A model generated the notes under the pieces. That model was not told the origin of the DNA and did not search any database. It worked only from the letters and a program-made list of their open reading frames with translations. The translations under genes and the position numbers were made by a program. From the NCBI GenBank assembly GCA_021787175.1, contig JAJYMF010000423.1:1-14944 (forward strand): a stretch of 14,944 nucleotides of DNA, written 5' to 3'. Origin of the DNA: Pseudomonadota bacterium. GTDB taxonomy: Bacteria > Pseudomonadota > Gammaproteobacteria > Xanthomonadales > Rhodanobacteraceae. Every line of letters starts with the position of its first letter. The stretch's first letter is position 1. Of this stretch, positions 7,972 to 14,944 are shown piece by piece.

Positions 7972-10900
7972 TCAGAATGTGTAGCGCAAAGTCACGTACA
8001 ACGCCCAGCGGGACTGCGCAGTCCTGTCCTCGAGCACGTATTTTTCGGGACTGTAGTTGCCGCCGCTGGTGGGCAGCGCATAGACGTATTTTCCGGTCGC
8101 CGGATCGACACCCGCAAAGTAGGCGAGATCGCGGTTGAACGGGAAGCCGATGTCCTGCACCTGGCCCCACTTCTTGTTCAGCAGGTTGGTGAAGTTGTAG
8201 ATATCAAAGCGGATCTCGCCCTTGTTGCCCTTGAACAGGCCCGGGATCTCCTGCCGGAAGCTCAGATCGACCTCGTTGACCCATGGCGAATTGACGCCAT
8301 TGCGACGCGCCACCTGGCCCTGATGGCTGCTCAGGTAGGAGTCCGACTTGATGTAGTCGTAGAACTGCTGGATCTGCTGCGCCGTGGTGTTGGAGGTAAA
8401 CAGCACATCGCCCGGACGCGGGATATAGACTAGGTCGTTGCCGATGATGCGGTCGCCGTTGGCGTCGTTGCCGAAGACCCAGCTGTATGGCTGCCCGGTG
8501 TGGCCGTCGTAGAACGCCGACACCGAGGTGGTGTAGTCGCCGAAGAATTTGTGCTGCCAGGTCAGCGACGCGATCACGCGGCGAGCGATGTTGTAGTTGC
8601 TGGTCGAAGCCACGTCCTCGTTCGGGTTGTAGACCGCGCGGCTGCTCCAGTTCGAGCTGGCCTGGCTGGACGTGCCCGAGTTGACGTCGGTCGCACGACC
8701 GACGACCAAGCCCACCGAGCCGAACCACTCCGGCGTGAAGGGCTTCTTGACCTGCAGAGTGACGTAATCCGCGTGCCCCTTGCGCGAGTTCGTCAGCAGG
8801 GTCACGCCGCCGAACGCGGGATTGGCGTTGACCAGCTGCCCGGCTGTAGGACGCGTCGGATTGGTGAACAGCGCCGGATTCAGCGAGCTCCAGAAGCTCT
8901 CGCGGCCATCCGGCATGGCCCCCGCCGGCGCGCCGAGATTGAGGTTTTCATACTGGATCGCCTGCAGGGTGCCGATATGCTCCCACTCGGCGCTGAAGAC
9001 GGTACCCCACCACGGCAGCTCGCGATCCAATGCGAGACTCCACTTGAGCACCGTCGGCAGCTGGAAATGCGGGTCCACCACATCCACCGTCTGCTGCGCT
9101 CCGGCGGCACCCGGCGGCTGCTGCGTATACGGATTCGGGTTGAAGGCGCCCGGGCCGCTGTTGCGGGCGAAGTAGCTGTTGATGGTCAATCCGTTGTTGG
9201 TGAACGGATTGGATAGCCACACGCCGGGCGACACGCCTTCCATGATGCCGATACCGCCGCGCAGCTGGGTCATCAGCTCGGTGTCGAAGGCATAGTTGAA
9301 CGACAGCCGCGGCTCGAGCACCGAATGGCCGTCCACCGTGCCCTGGTTGCTCATGCCGAACGTCTGCGCGAAACCGGGATTGTTGAGCGGGCGATCCGGC
9401 GTTTTCGGCACGTCCAGGCGCAGGCCGTACTGCAGCGACAGGTTGCCGATCTGCCAGGTGTCCTGGGCAAAGAAACCCCACTGGTCGAGACGCCAGTTGG
9501 CGGCAATGCTGTCGATGTTGCCGTTGGCGGGCTGATACAGGTTGTAGGTAGTGTAGCTGCCGGACTGGAACGCCGCGATGCTGCTGAAGGTGTAGGCGCC
9601 GAACTCGGTGCGTCCGAACAGGTTGTAGAAGTTGTCGCGCTGGAAATCCGCACCCGCCTTGATGGTGTGATCGCCGAGGAACCATGTGCCGGCGAAGAAT
9701 CCGGTGTAGGTGCCGACGTTGAGCACGTTGTAGTGGCGGAACTGCTCCTCGCCCAGATTGACCGCCGCCGACGGCGTCACGTTCACCGTCACCTGCGGCT
9801 GCTTCGCCAACACCGTTGGCGTCGCGCTGTACTTGCCGTAGGAGAACGAGGCCTCGGTCGAGAAGCTGTCCGACCAGTCGTCATACAGATTCAGCACGTA
9901 GCTGCTGAGGTCGCGCTTCTGGGTGTACCAGTAGCTGGAGAGCGACAGCGCGCGCGTGCTGAAGCCGCCCAGGATCGGCTGTGTGCTCTTGGTGCGGTCG
10001 TAGCGGAAACTGGCGCGGTGGTCGTTGTTGATGTTCCAGTCGATCTTGGCCAGGTATTTCTTTTCGTCCTGGTTGGCCGACGATGCGTTCAGATCGCCCG
10101 GCGTCATGCCGTAGTTCCTGGCGATCTGGGTGATCTGGTCGAGCTGCGCCTGGGTGACGCCGACGATGTTGCTCTTGCCCGAGCCGATCGGGCCGAAGCT
10201 CGGCGCCGGCGCCAGGATCTTGGAATCTTCGTAGTTGGCGAAGAAGAACAGCTTGTCCTTGACGATCGGACCGCCGACGGTGAAGCCGCCGGTCCAGCGC
10301 GACGTGTAGCCGGGGAACGTGGTGTCGTTGATGCCCTTGCCGACCATGTCCTTGGCGTTGTTGTAGTAGTAGTAGAGCGAACCGTGGAAGTCGTTGGTGC
10401 CGCTCTTGGTCACCGCATTGATGCTGGCGCCGACCGCGCGCTTCGAGGTCACGTCGTAATTGGCGGTCGAGATGTTGTATTCCTCGATCGTGTCCACCGA
10501 GATCGGCTGGTTCAGCGACGGCAGGCCGTTGGCCTCGAGGCCGAAGGAATCGTTGGTCGGCACCGCATCGATGGTGATGTTGTTGTAGCGGCTGTTCTGG
10601 CCCAGCGCCGAAATCTCGCCGCGCTCCTTGTTGGTGATGTTGATCATCGGATCGAGGCGGGCGATGTCCTGGATCGAGCGGCCCGGATCCGGAATCACCT
10701 TCAGCTCGCGACTGGAGATGTTGGTGCTCAGTCCCTTGTTGTCGGGCTGGAAGGTCTGCGCGAGCATGCTGCCCGTGACCTTGACCTCGGCCAGCTGCTT
10801 GGCGGCGACGCCCATGCTGAGATCGATCGTGGCCGTCTCCGACAGTTTCAGGTAGACGTCGTCCTTCTCGGTCTTTTCCAGGCCCGCCTTGGAGGCGATC

Positions 10901-11148
10901 ACCTCGAACGGTCCGCCGACGCGCAGGCCCTGCGCATTGAACTGGCCATTGGCGTCGGTGGTGACGATGCGGGTGGTGCCGGAGGGCACGTGGACGATCT
11001 GCACGGTGGCGCCGGCGACCGGCTTGCCGGCATTGTCGACCACGCGGCCGGTCATCGACGAAGACGTGCTCTGCGCCATCGCCGACCCCATCGCCAACAG
11101 CGATGCGATCGCAAACGGCAGGATCTTGACCCGGATGCGCTGGTTCAT
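7972..11148 (-). CDS. Oar-type TonB-dependent outer-membrane receptor
   Basis: This 1058-residue protein is an outer-membrane beta-barrel receptor that would import or bind a large substrate with TonB energy. A signal peptide (1-25, ending AMA/QS) is followed by a carboxypeptidase regulatory-like domain (about 32-112, MTGRVVDNAGKPVAGATVQI), then EVKVTGS (121-127) where the TonB-box/plug junction is usual. The plug follows (about 150-255, RYNNITIDAVPTND and VTKSGTNDFHGSLYYYYN), then a long barrel ending in aromatic WALYVTLRYTF, as expected for BAM-inserted proteins. The CarboxypepD_reg plus plug layout is typical of Oar-like receptors. ATG 11148 is chosen because it opens the signal peptide (positively charged MNQRIRVK); the frame continues 43 codons upstream without leader character. 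The likely promoter lies about 155-185 bases upstream and contains a 14-bp palindrome. The substrate cannot be told. Confidence 0.95.
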   Translation of the reverse strand: MNQRIRVKILPFAIASLLAMGSAMAQSTSSSMTGRVVDNAGKPVAGATVQIVHVPSGTTRIVTTDANGQFNAQGLRVGGPFEVIASKAGLEKTEKDDVYLKLSETATIDLSMGVAAKQLAEVKVTGSMLAQTFQPDNKGLSTNISSRELKVIPDPGRSIQDIARLDPMINITNKERGEISALGQNSRYNNITIDAVPTNDSFGLEANGLPSLNQPISVDTIEEYNISTANYDVTSKRAVGASINAVTKSGTNDFHGSLYYYYNNAKDMVGKGINDTTFPGYTSRWTGGFTVGGPIVKDKLFFFANYEDSKILAPAPSFGPIGSGKSNIVGVTQAQLDQITQIARNYGMTPGDLNASSANQDEKKYLAKIDWNINNDHRASFRYDRTKSTQPILGGFSTRALSLSSYWYTQKRDLSSYVLNLYDDWSDSFSTEASFSYGKYSATPTVLAKQPQVTVNVTPSAAVNLGEEQFRHYNVLNVGTYTGFFAGTWFLGDHTIKAGADFQRDNFYNLFGRTEFGAYTFSSIAAFQSGSYTTYNLYQPANGNIDSIAANWRLDQWGFFAQDTWQIGNLSLQYGLRLDVPKTPDRPLNNPGFAQTFGMSNQGTVDGHSVLEPRLSFNYAFDTELMTQLRGGIGIMEGVSPGVWLSNPFTNNGLTINSYFARNSGPGAFNPNPYTQQPPGAAGAQQTVDVVDPHFQLPTVLKWSLALDRELPWWGTVFSAEWEHIGTLQAIQYENLNLGAPAGAMPDGRESFWSSLNPALFTNPTRPTAGQLVNANPAFGGVTLLTNSRKGHADYVTLQVKKPFTPEWFGSVGLVVGRATDVNSGTSSQASSNWSSRAVYNPNEDVASTSNYNIARRVIASLTWQHKFFGDYTTSVSAFYDGHTGQPYSWVFGNDANGDRIIGNDLVYIPRPGDVLFTSNTTAQQIQQFYDYIKSDSYLSSHQGQVARRNGVNSPWVNEVDLSFRQEIPGLFKGNKGEIRFDIYNFTNLLNKKWGQVQDIGFPFNRDLAYFAGVDPATGKYVYALPTSGGNYSPEKYVLEDRTAQSRWALYVTLRYTF

Positions 11149-11303
11149 TTCGTCAACCCTTGCTTGCAGGAAGGAAATTCGGGACGCCACGCGTTCCGGC
11201 GCAGGCCGTCCCGCCTGCAACACGGATTCGTAAGGTGTCATCCCGCTCGATTGGGGTCGTGCCTGAGGCCCCTGCACGACTTGAACGCGAGTTTAACAGT
11301 CGC

Positions 11304-11331
11304 TGATTACAAATTTGTAACCGCTTGTCAA
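11304..11331 (-). promoter_or_regulatory. Putative promoter of the TonB receptor with embedded palindrome
   Basis: On the minus strand a perfect TTGACA (11326-11331) is followed after 16 bases by TAATCA (11304-11309), a weak -10. Between and overlapping them is the perfect 14-bp palindrome TTACAAATTTGTAA (11307-11320), well placed for a repressor or for DNA melting. The surrounding 60 bases are AT-rich against a GC-rich background. The resulting 5' leader would be about 150 bases. Confidence 0.55.
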
Positions 11332-11342
11332 ATCGTAAGACT

Positions 11343-11358
11343 GGGCAGCCGGCTACCC
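11343..11358 (-). terminator. Weak hairpin at the end of olsF
   Basis: GGGTAGCCGGCTGCCC on the minus strand pairs as GGGTAG/CTGCCC (one G-U) around CCGG and contains the olsF TAG stop. No real T run follows, so efficient intrinsic termination is doubtful. The olsF transcript could read on towards the receptor promoter. Confidence 0.25.
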
Positions 11359-13056
11359 ACCGAGGTAACGCGCCCGCTTGGAAGGCCGCAGTGCGGCCAG
11401 ATCAAGCATGACCAGGCCGTCGATGCAGCCCGCGAAAGCCGGGTCGGATGAGAAATCGAGAAAACGAACCCCGGCGGGGGTCACCAGATCGATATACTGG
11501 CGGTACAGCACCGGCAGGCTGACGCCGTCGCGCTTGAGCGACTGCCGCAGCCAGGCCAAACCCTGCTCAGGGGGCAGCGCACCGAGCGCTTCGACAACGG
11601 CCTCCTCGATGGCACGTAAGGGGCGATAGCGCCGGCGCCCGCAGGCCAAGCCATCAAGACCGAAGTAGTGCCGGTGCACGGCCACGATGCGATCGATCGC
11701 CGTGCGCGGCAACGCCGCCGACAGACTGACCGGGCCGAAGACGCAACCGATCGCCGGATGCCGGCGCAGGTAGGCACCGATGCCCAGCCACAGCTGGTCC
11801 AGCGCTCGGCTGCGCCAGTAGGCCGGGGCGATGAAGCTGCGGCCGAGCTCGAGGCCGCGCTGCAGCAGCGGCAGCGCCTCGGGGCGATAATCGAAGAGTT
11901 CGGCGCTGTAGAGCCCGGCCAGTCCGCGCTCGCCGAGAATGCGCACGCCGAGGCCCAGCCGATAGGCGCCGGCGATGCGCAGATGGCTCTCGTCCCACAG
12001 GACGAGGTGCTCGTAGTGGGCGTCGTAGGCGTCGAGATCGCGACGACGACCGCTGCCCTCACCGGCGCGGCGGAATGCGAGTTCGCGCAGACGGCCGATC
12101 TCGCGCAGCGCCGGACAGTCGGCGGCGCCGGCCAGCAGCAGCAGCCGCTTGCCGTCGGCGAGTTCGAGCAGCGGCTCGGCACGAACCAGCGCCGCGCGCA
12201 CCGCATCTGCGGGTTCCGGCAGCGCGATCGGCGCCGCCGCGCCGAACAGCGCGCGGTCGCCGCGCGGCAGCCGGTAGACGTGCCGCCGCATCAGTGCCGC
12301 GATGCGCCGCGGCGAACCACCCACGCGACGCAGCTCGTCGGCGCCGATCAGCCCGCCGATGCACAGGCCGATGTCGGTGCGCGGCGGATTCAGCGCCTCG
12401 CGCGGCAGCAGTGCGGTCGCCAGCGGCGGAGCCAGCATCGACATGCCGTAGAACGCGGCCGAGTTGCGCGCGGTCACATGCACCGGCAAGACCCGTGCGC
12501 CGGTGCGCGCGGCCAGCCGGGCGAAGCCTTCGCTCCAGCGACCATCGCGCACGCCCGTCGGGCCGATGCGAGACACCTCGCCGGCCGGGAACAGCAGCAG
12601 CGCCTCGCCGCGCTCGAGCGCGCGGTAGGCCCCGCGCAGACGCGCCGTCGTGCGCCCGCCGAACACGTCGACCGGGATCAGGAATCGGCGCAGCTGCGGC
12701 AGCGCATCGAGCACCGCGTTGCCGAGCACCCGCACATCGCGGCGCACGGATCCCAGCAGGTGCAGCAGCGCCAACGCGTCGAGCATGCCGAGCGGGTGAT
12801 TGGCGACCACCAGCACCGGACCCTCGGCAGGAATGTGCTCGCGCTCGCGGTGCGCGACGCGATAGGCGGCGCCGAGATATTCGAGCGCGCGTTCGACGAA
12901 ATCGAAACCCTGCAGCGGCCCCAGCCCTGCCAGCGCACGGTTGAAGCTCTGCTCGCCGGCGATGCGTTCGAGGAGGTCGAGCACCGGGCGCCTGAGGCGC
13001 GGATGTGCCGCCAGCCAGGGCAGTTGCTGGTCGAGCGTGGTCTCGATGCGGAGCAT
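11353..13056 (-). CDS. olsF: Bifunctional ornithine-lipid synthase OlsF-like (O- and N-acyltransferase fusion)
   Basis: This 567-residue two-domain protein fits OlsF. The N-terminal half (about 80-280) is a PlsC-type O-acyltransferase with NHPLGMLD (86-93, the HX4D catalytic motif) and FPAGEVSR (156-163). The C-terminal half (about 300-560) resembles the hemolysin/OlsB GNAT-like N-acyltransferase (ELADGKRLLLLAGAADCPALREI onward, with YRLGLGVRILGERGLAGLYS). In OlsF the C-terminal part N-acylates ornithine with a 3-hydroxyacyl group and the N-terminal part adds the second acyl chain, making phosphate-free ornithine lipid. ATG 13056 is preferred over 13083 because GGGGGG lies eight bases upstream. 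It is the last gene of the grxD-SDR-MarC cluster, 64 bases after the MarC gene. Other amino-acid headgroups are possible. Confidence 0.8.
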   Translation of the reverse strand: MLRIETTLDQQLPWLAAHPRLRRPVLDLLERIAGEQSFNRALAGLGPLQGFDFVERALEYLGAAYRVAHREREHIPAEGPVLVVANHPLGMLDALALLHLLGSVRRDVRVLGNAVLDALPQLRRFLIPVDVFGGRTTARLRGAYRALERGEALLLFPAGEVSRIGPTGVRDGRWSEGFARLAARTGARVLPVHVTARNSAAFYGMSMLAPPLATALLPREALNPPRTDIGLCIGGLIGADELRRVGGSPRRIAALMRRHVYRLPRGDRALFGAAAPIALPEPADAVRAALVRAEPLLELADGKRLLLLAGAADCPALREIGRLRELAFRRAGEGSGRRRDLDAYDAHYEHLVLWDESHLRIAGAYRLGLGVRILGERGLAGLYSAELFDYRPEALPLLQRGLELGRSFIAPAYWRSRALDQLWLGIGAYLRRHPAIGCVFGPVSLSAALPRTAIDRIVAVHRHYFGLDGLACGRRRYRPLRAIEEAVVEALGALPPEQGLAWLRQSLKRDGVSLPVLYRQYIDLVTPAGVRFLDFSSDPAFAGCIDGLVMLDLAALRPSKRARYLGG

Positions 13057-13064
13057 GCGGTCGT

Positions 13065-13070
13065 CCCCCC
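13065..13070 (-). promoter_or_regulatory. Ribosome-binding site deciding the olsF start
   Basis: A GGGGGG run followed by ACGACCGC stands eight bases before ATG 13056. The alternative ATG at 13083 has no purine-rich sequence and sits five bases after a GC-rich hairpin. Confidence 0.55.
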
Positions 13071-13088
13071 GGGTCGACAACATGCTGG

Positions 13089-13109
13089 CGGCGCTCGGTT
13101 ACAGCGCCG
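13089..13109 (-). other. Intercistronic hairpin between the MarC-family gene and olsF
   Basis: CGGCGCT-GTAACCG-AGCGCCG on the minus strand is a perfect 7-bp stem with a 7-base loop, filling much of the gap before olsF. No T run follows, so it is unlikely to be a rho-independent terminator. It could stabilise or modulate the polycistronic mRNA. Confidence 0.45.
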
Positions 13110-13120
13110 TGATGCGACCG

Positions 13121-13732
13121 TCAGAATCCGCTGCTCTTGAAGTAGGCGGCCAGCCCCGACAGAAACATCTGCACCGACAGCGCCACCAGCAGCATGCCCA
13201 TCAGGCGCTCGAGCGCGGTCAGCACGCTCTCGCCCAGCCAGCGGAACAGATAGGTCGCCGACAGCAGGATCGCCGCTGTCGCCAGCCAGGCCAGAAACAG
13301 CGCCACGCTCCATTGCAGCAGGCGTCCGGGCTGGGTGTTGGTCAGCAGCAGCAGGGCTGCCATCGCCGACGGCCCGGCGACGCCCGGGATCGCCATCGGC
13401 ACAATGAACGGCTCACCCTCGCCGACGGCACCGAAGATGCCGCCCTCCCTGGGCGGAAACACCATCTTGATGCCGATCAGGAACAGCACGATGCCGCCGC
13501 CGATGCTGACCGATTCCTGGCGCAGCTGCAGCACGCGCAGCATCACCTGCCCGCCCAGAAGAAAGGCGAACAGCACGCCCAGCGCGATCAGCAGTTCGCG
13601 CATCAGCACCAGGCGTCGGCGCTGCGGCGCGACGTTTTTCAGCAGGCTGAGAAACAGCGGGATGTTGCCCAGCGGATCCATGATCAGGAACAGCAGGATG
13701 CCCGCGGACAGGGTGTTGACCGGCGCGTCCAT
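13121..13732 (-). CDS. MarC/YhgN-family integral membrane protein
   Basis: This 203-residue protein has about six membrane segments (roughly 7-30, 44-65, 72-92, 112-133, 142-163, 175-195). Family signatures are MDPLGNIPLFL (18-28), EPFIVPMAIPGVAGPSAM (107-124) and the last helix LMGMLLVALSVQMFLSGL. MarC/YhgN/YchE proteins are inner-membrane proteins of uncertain function; the old link of MarC to multiple antibiotic resistance was not upheld. ATG 13732 starts at the conserved N-terminus, while the open frame upstream (to 13942) lies within the SDR gene and is Arg/Cys-rich shadow. It begins 13 bases after the SDR stop, so the two are probably cotranscribed. Confidence 0.93.
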   Translation of the reverse strand: MDAPVNTLSAGILLFLIMDPLGNIPLFLSLLKNVAPQRRRLVLMRELLIALGVLFAFLLGGQVMLRVLQLRQESVSIGGGIVLFLIGIKMVFPPREGGIFGAVGEGEPFIVPMAIPGVAGPSAMAALLLLTNTQPGRLLQWSVALFLAWLATAAILLSATYLFRWLGESVLTALERLMGMLLVALSVQMFLSGLAAYFKSSGF

Positions 13733-13745
13733 GGCCGTGCGCCGC

Positions 13746-14519
13746 TCAGCCCGTGACGCGCAGGTCGAGCAGCGCGCCGCGCGCTGCCGTGCCGGCTGCC
13801 GAGAGCAGGTAGACCGCTGCCGCCGCCGTGGCATCGGGCAGCGGATGCTGGCGCGTGTCCTCGCCGAACCAGGCCATCTTGCGCAGCGCCGTGCGCATGG
13901 GCGCCGGCAGCAACGCATGTACCCGCAGCGGGCCGGCGTCATGCTCCTGGTGCAGGATCGCGGCGAGCGTTTCCAGCCCGGCCTTGGCGACGCCGTAGGC
14001 GCCCCAGTGCGCGCGGCGCATGCGCTCGGGATCGTCGAGCACGAACACCGCCGCGCTGTCGGCGCGTGCCTGCAGCAGCGGCAGCAGCGCCTGCATCAGC
14101 AGATACGGCGCGGTCAGGTTCACCTGCAGCACACGCAGCCATTCCTCGGCGGACAGCACGTCCAGCGGGGTCAGACCGTCGAAGCGCGCCGCCGCGTGCA
14201 CCACGCCGTCGAGGCCGCCCAGATCGCGCTCGATGGCTTCAGCCACGCCGTCGCAGTCGCGCGGACTGGCGCCCTCGAGGTTCAGCGGATAGATCGCCGG
14301 TTCGGCGCCGCCTGCAGCCTTGATCGCGTCGTACACCGACTCCAGGGCGCGCACGCGTTTGCCGAGCAGGACCACGGTGGCACCGGCGGCGGCACAGGCC
14401 AGACTGACCGCCTGGCCGAGCCCCCCGCTGGCGCCGGTCACCAGGATCACGCGGCCGGCGAGGGTGTCCGCGGCCGGCATCCAGCCGGCCGGCAGGCGCG
14501 TCGTCGGCAGCGCGATCAC
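13746..14519 (-). CDS. SDR-family protein (YciK-like) with altered catalytic site
   Basis: This 257-residue classical short-chain dehydrogenase fold has the cofactor motif TGASGGLG (28-35), Asn134 (VLQVNLTAPYL), and Tyr175/Lys179 (WGAYGVAKAG). The overall sequence resembles YciK (TQALLPLL/WGAYAASK pattern). Two usual features are changed: the NNAG-type motif reads HAAAR (108-112), and the strand that normally carries the catalytic Ser reads FVLDD (159-163), with no Ser. The enzyme may be inactive, use another residue or act as a binding protein. The start is GTG 14519, whose bases overlap the grxD stop (GTGA). A later ATG at 14480 (residue 14) is possible, and both precede the Rossmann motif. 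The open frame upstream to 14756 is a shadow of grxD. The MarC-family gene follows 13 bases later. Confidence 0.9.
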   Translation of the reverse strand: MIALPTTRLPAGWMPAADTLAGRVILVTGASGGLGQAVSLACAAAGATVVLLGKRVRALESVYDAIKAAGGAEPAIYPLNLEGASPRDCDGVAEAIERDLGGLDGVVHAAARFDGLTPLDVLSAEEWLRVLQVNLTAPYLLMQALLPLLQARADSAAVFVLDDPERMRRAHWGAYGVAKAGLETLAAILHQEHDAGPLRVHALLPAPMRTALRKMAWFGEDTRQHPLPDATAAAAVYLLSAAGTAARGALLDLRVTG

Positions 14520-14839
14520 GCGCGCGCCTTGCCGGCGTCGCGCACGATGCGCTCGAGCTCGCCCGAGGCCTGCAAGTCCAGGGTGATGTCGCAGCCGCCG
14601 ATCAGTTCGCCATGCACGAACAGCTGCGGGAACGTGGGCCAGTTCGAGTAGTGCGGCAGACCGGCGCGGATCTCGGGGTCCTCCAGCACATTGACGGCGT
14701 GGAAGTCGGCGCCGACCGCGTGCAGCGCCTGCGCGGTACGACTGGAGAAGCCGCACATCGGAAACTGCGGCGTACCCTTCATGAAGAGCACGACCGGATG
14801 GGCATCGAGGATGCCCTTGATGCGTTCGTTAATGTCCAT
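14516..14839 (-). CDS. grxD: Monothiol glutaredoxin GrxD
   Basis: This 107-residue CGFS-type glutaredoxin, by family knowledge, carries a [2Fe-2S] cluster with glutathione and hands it to Fe-S acceptor proteins, working with BolA partners. The CGFS active site is at 29-32 (KGTPQFPMCGFS), TFPQLFVHGELIGGCD (69-84) holds the cis-Pro and glutathione-binding segment, and the C-terminal helix is SGELERIVRDAG. ATG 14839 gives the usual MDINERI start; an in-frame ATG at 14887 would lie on the likely -10. No strong Shine-Dalgarno is visible. It heads the minus-strand cluster and overlaps the SDR start by four bases. Confidence 0.97.
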   Translation of the reverse strand: MDINERIKGILDAHPVVLFMKGTPQFPMCGFSSRTAQALHAVGADFHAVNVLEDPEIRAGLPHYSNWPTFPQLFVHGELIGGCDITLDLQASGELERIVRDAGKARA

Positions 14840-14851
14840 AGGTACAGGGAT

Positions 14852-14891
14852 TACAATGGCTGCAGGCGTCATGCGCCCGTCGGTCATTGTA
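14852..14891 (-). promoter_or_regulatory. Putative grxD promoter with an inverted repeat
   Basis: TACAAT (14886-14891, minus strand, 5 of 6) is a reasonable -10 about 45 bases before the grxD ATG. No good -35 is seen. The -10 lies in one arm of a 7-bp inverted repeat TACAATG/CATTGTA (14852-14858 and 14885-14891) separated by 26 bases. Beyond it to the window edge I see no gene. Confidence 0.4.
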
Positions 14892-14944
14892 TCAGCGGCC
14901 TGTCCGCGCCGAGCTTCGCGGACGCTGCCGCATCCCCCCGAGAT

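Noticed and set aside
11149..11277. Upstream ATG (11277) for the TonB receptor
   Set aside because: It would bury the signal peptide behind 43 residues without export character. ATG 11148 starts a normal leader.
9325..11451. 708-codon plus-strand open frame opposite the TonB receptor
   Set aside because: It is a shadow of a well-supported coding frame, Val/Gly/Arg-rich, with no motif, and it crosses the receptor promoter.
11668..13140. 490-codon plus-strand open frame opposite olsF
   Set aside because: It is an Arg/Gln/Ala-rich shadow frame without domains; the opposite strand carries clear acyltransferase motifs.

Overview
The window is GC-rich with dense, short-spaced genes. Its gene set points to a gammaproteobacterium, most likely of the Xanthomonadales/Lysobacterales: a PpnN nucleosidase close to the E. 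coli protein, an Oar-type TonB-dependent receptor, a FimT-like pseudopilin, a bifunctional OlsF-type acyltransferase, a YciK-like SDR and a monothiol glutaredoxin GrxD. The placement is inferred from recalled family resemblance, not from a search.

Layout. 1-236 holds no gene I can support, and its first nine bases match the end of an Illumina adapter. 237-1586 (-) is a sigma-54 activator with an atypical receiver domain, preceded by an AT-rich upstream region. tRNA-Val(GAC) (-) follows with its own promoter and terminator. Divergent from it, on the + strand, is a two-gene unit joined by an ATGA overlap: an Asp/Asn beta-hydroxylase-family oxygenase and a small PAPS-type sulfotransferase. This unit converges on uvrB (-) with only nine bases between stops. 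Divergent from uvrB is a lone FimT/GspH pseudopilin (+). Then, on the minus strand, come tRNA-Asn(GTT) with a clear terminator, ppnN, and a 1058-residue Oar-like TonB-dependent receptor with a strong terminator and a 14-bp perfect palindrome in its promoter region. The right end is a minus-strand cluster read in the order grxD, SDR, MarC-family membrane protein, olsF, with a 4-base overlap, a 13-base gap and a 64-base gap, so probably one operon.

How the genes fit together. Most are housekeeping functions: nucleotide excision repair, nucleotide salvage, Fe-S cluster delivery and two tRNAs. The less ordinary parts are the hydroxylase-sulfotransferase pair, which could hydroxylate and then O-sulfate one substrate, and the grxD-to-olsF operon, which puts phosphate-free aminolipid synthesis behind an Fe-S/redox gene and an SDR that has lost its usual catalytic Ser. 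No phage, insertion sequence, CRISPR array or defence system was seen. The most distinctive candidate for an undescribed pathway is the hydroxylase-sulfotransferase pair; that is an inference from gene order and motifs.
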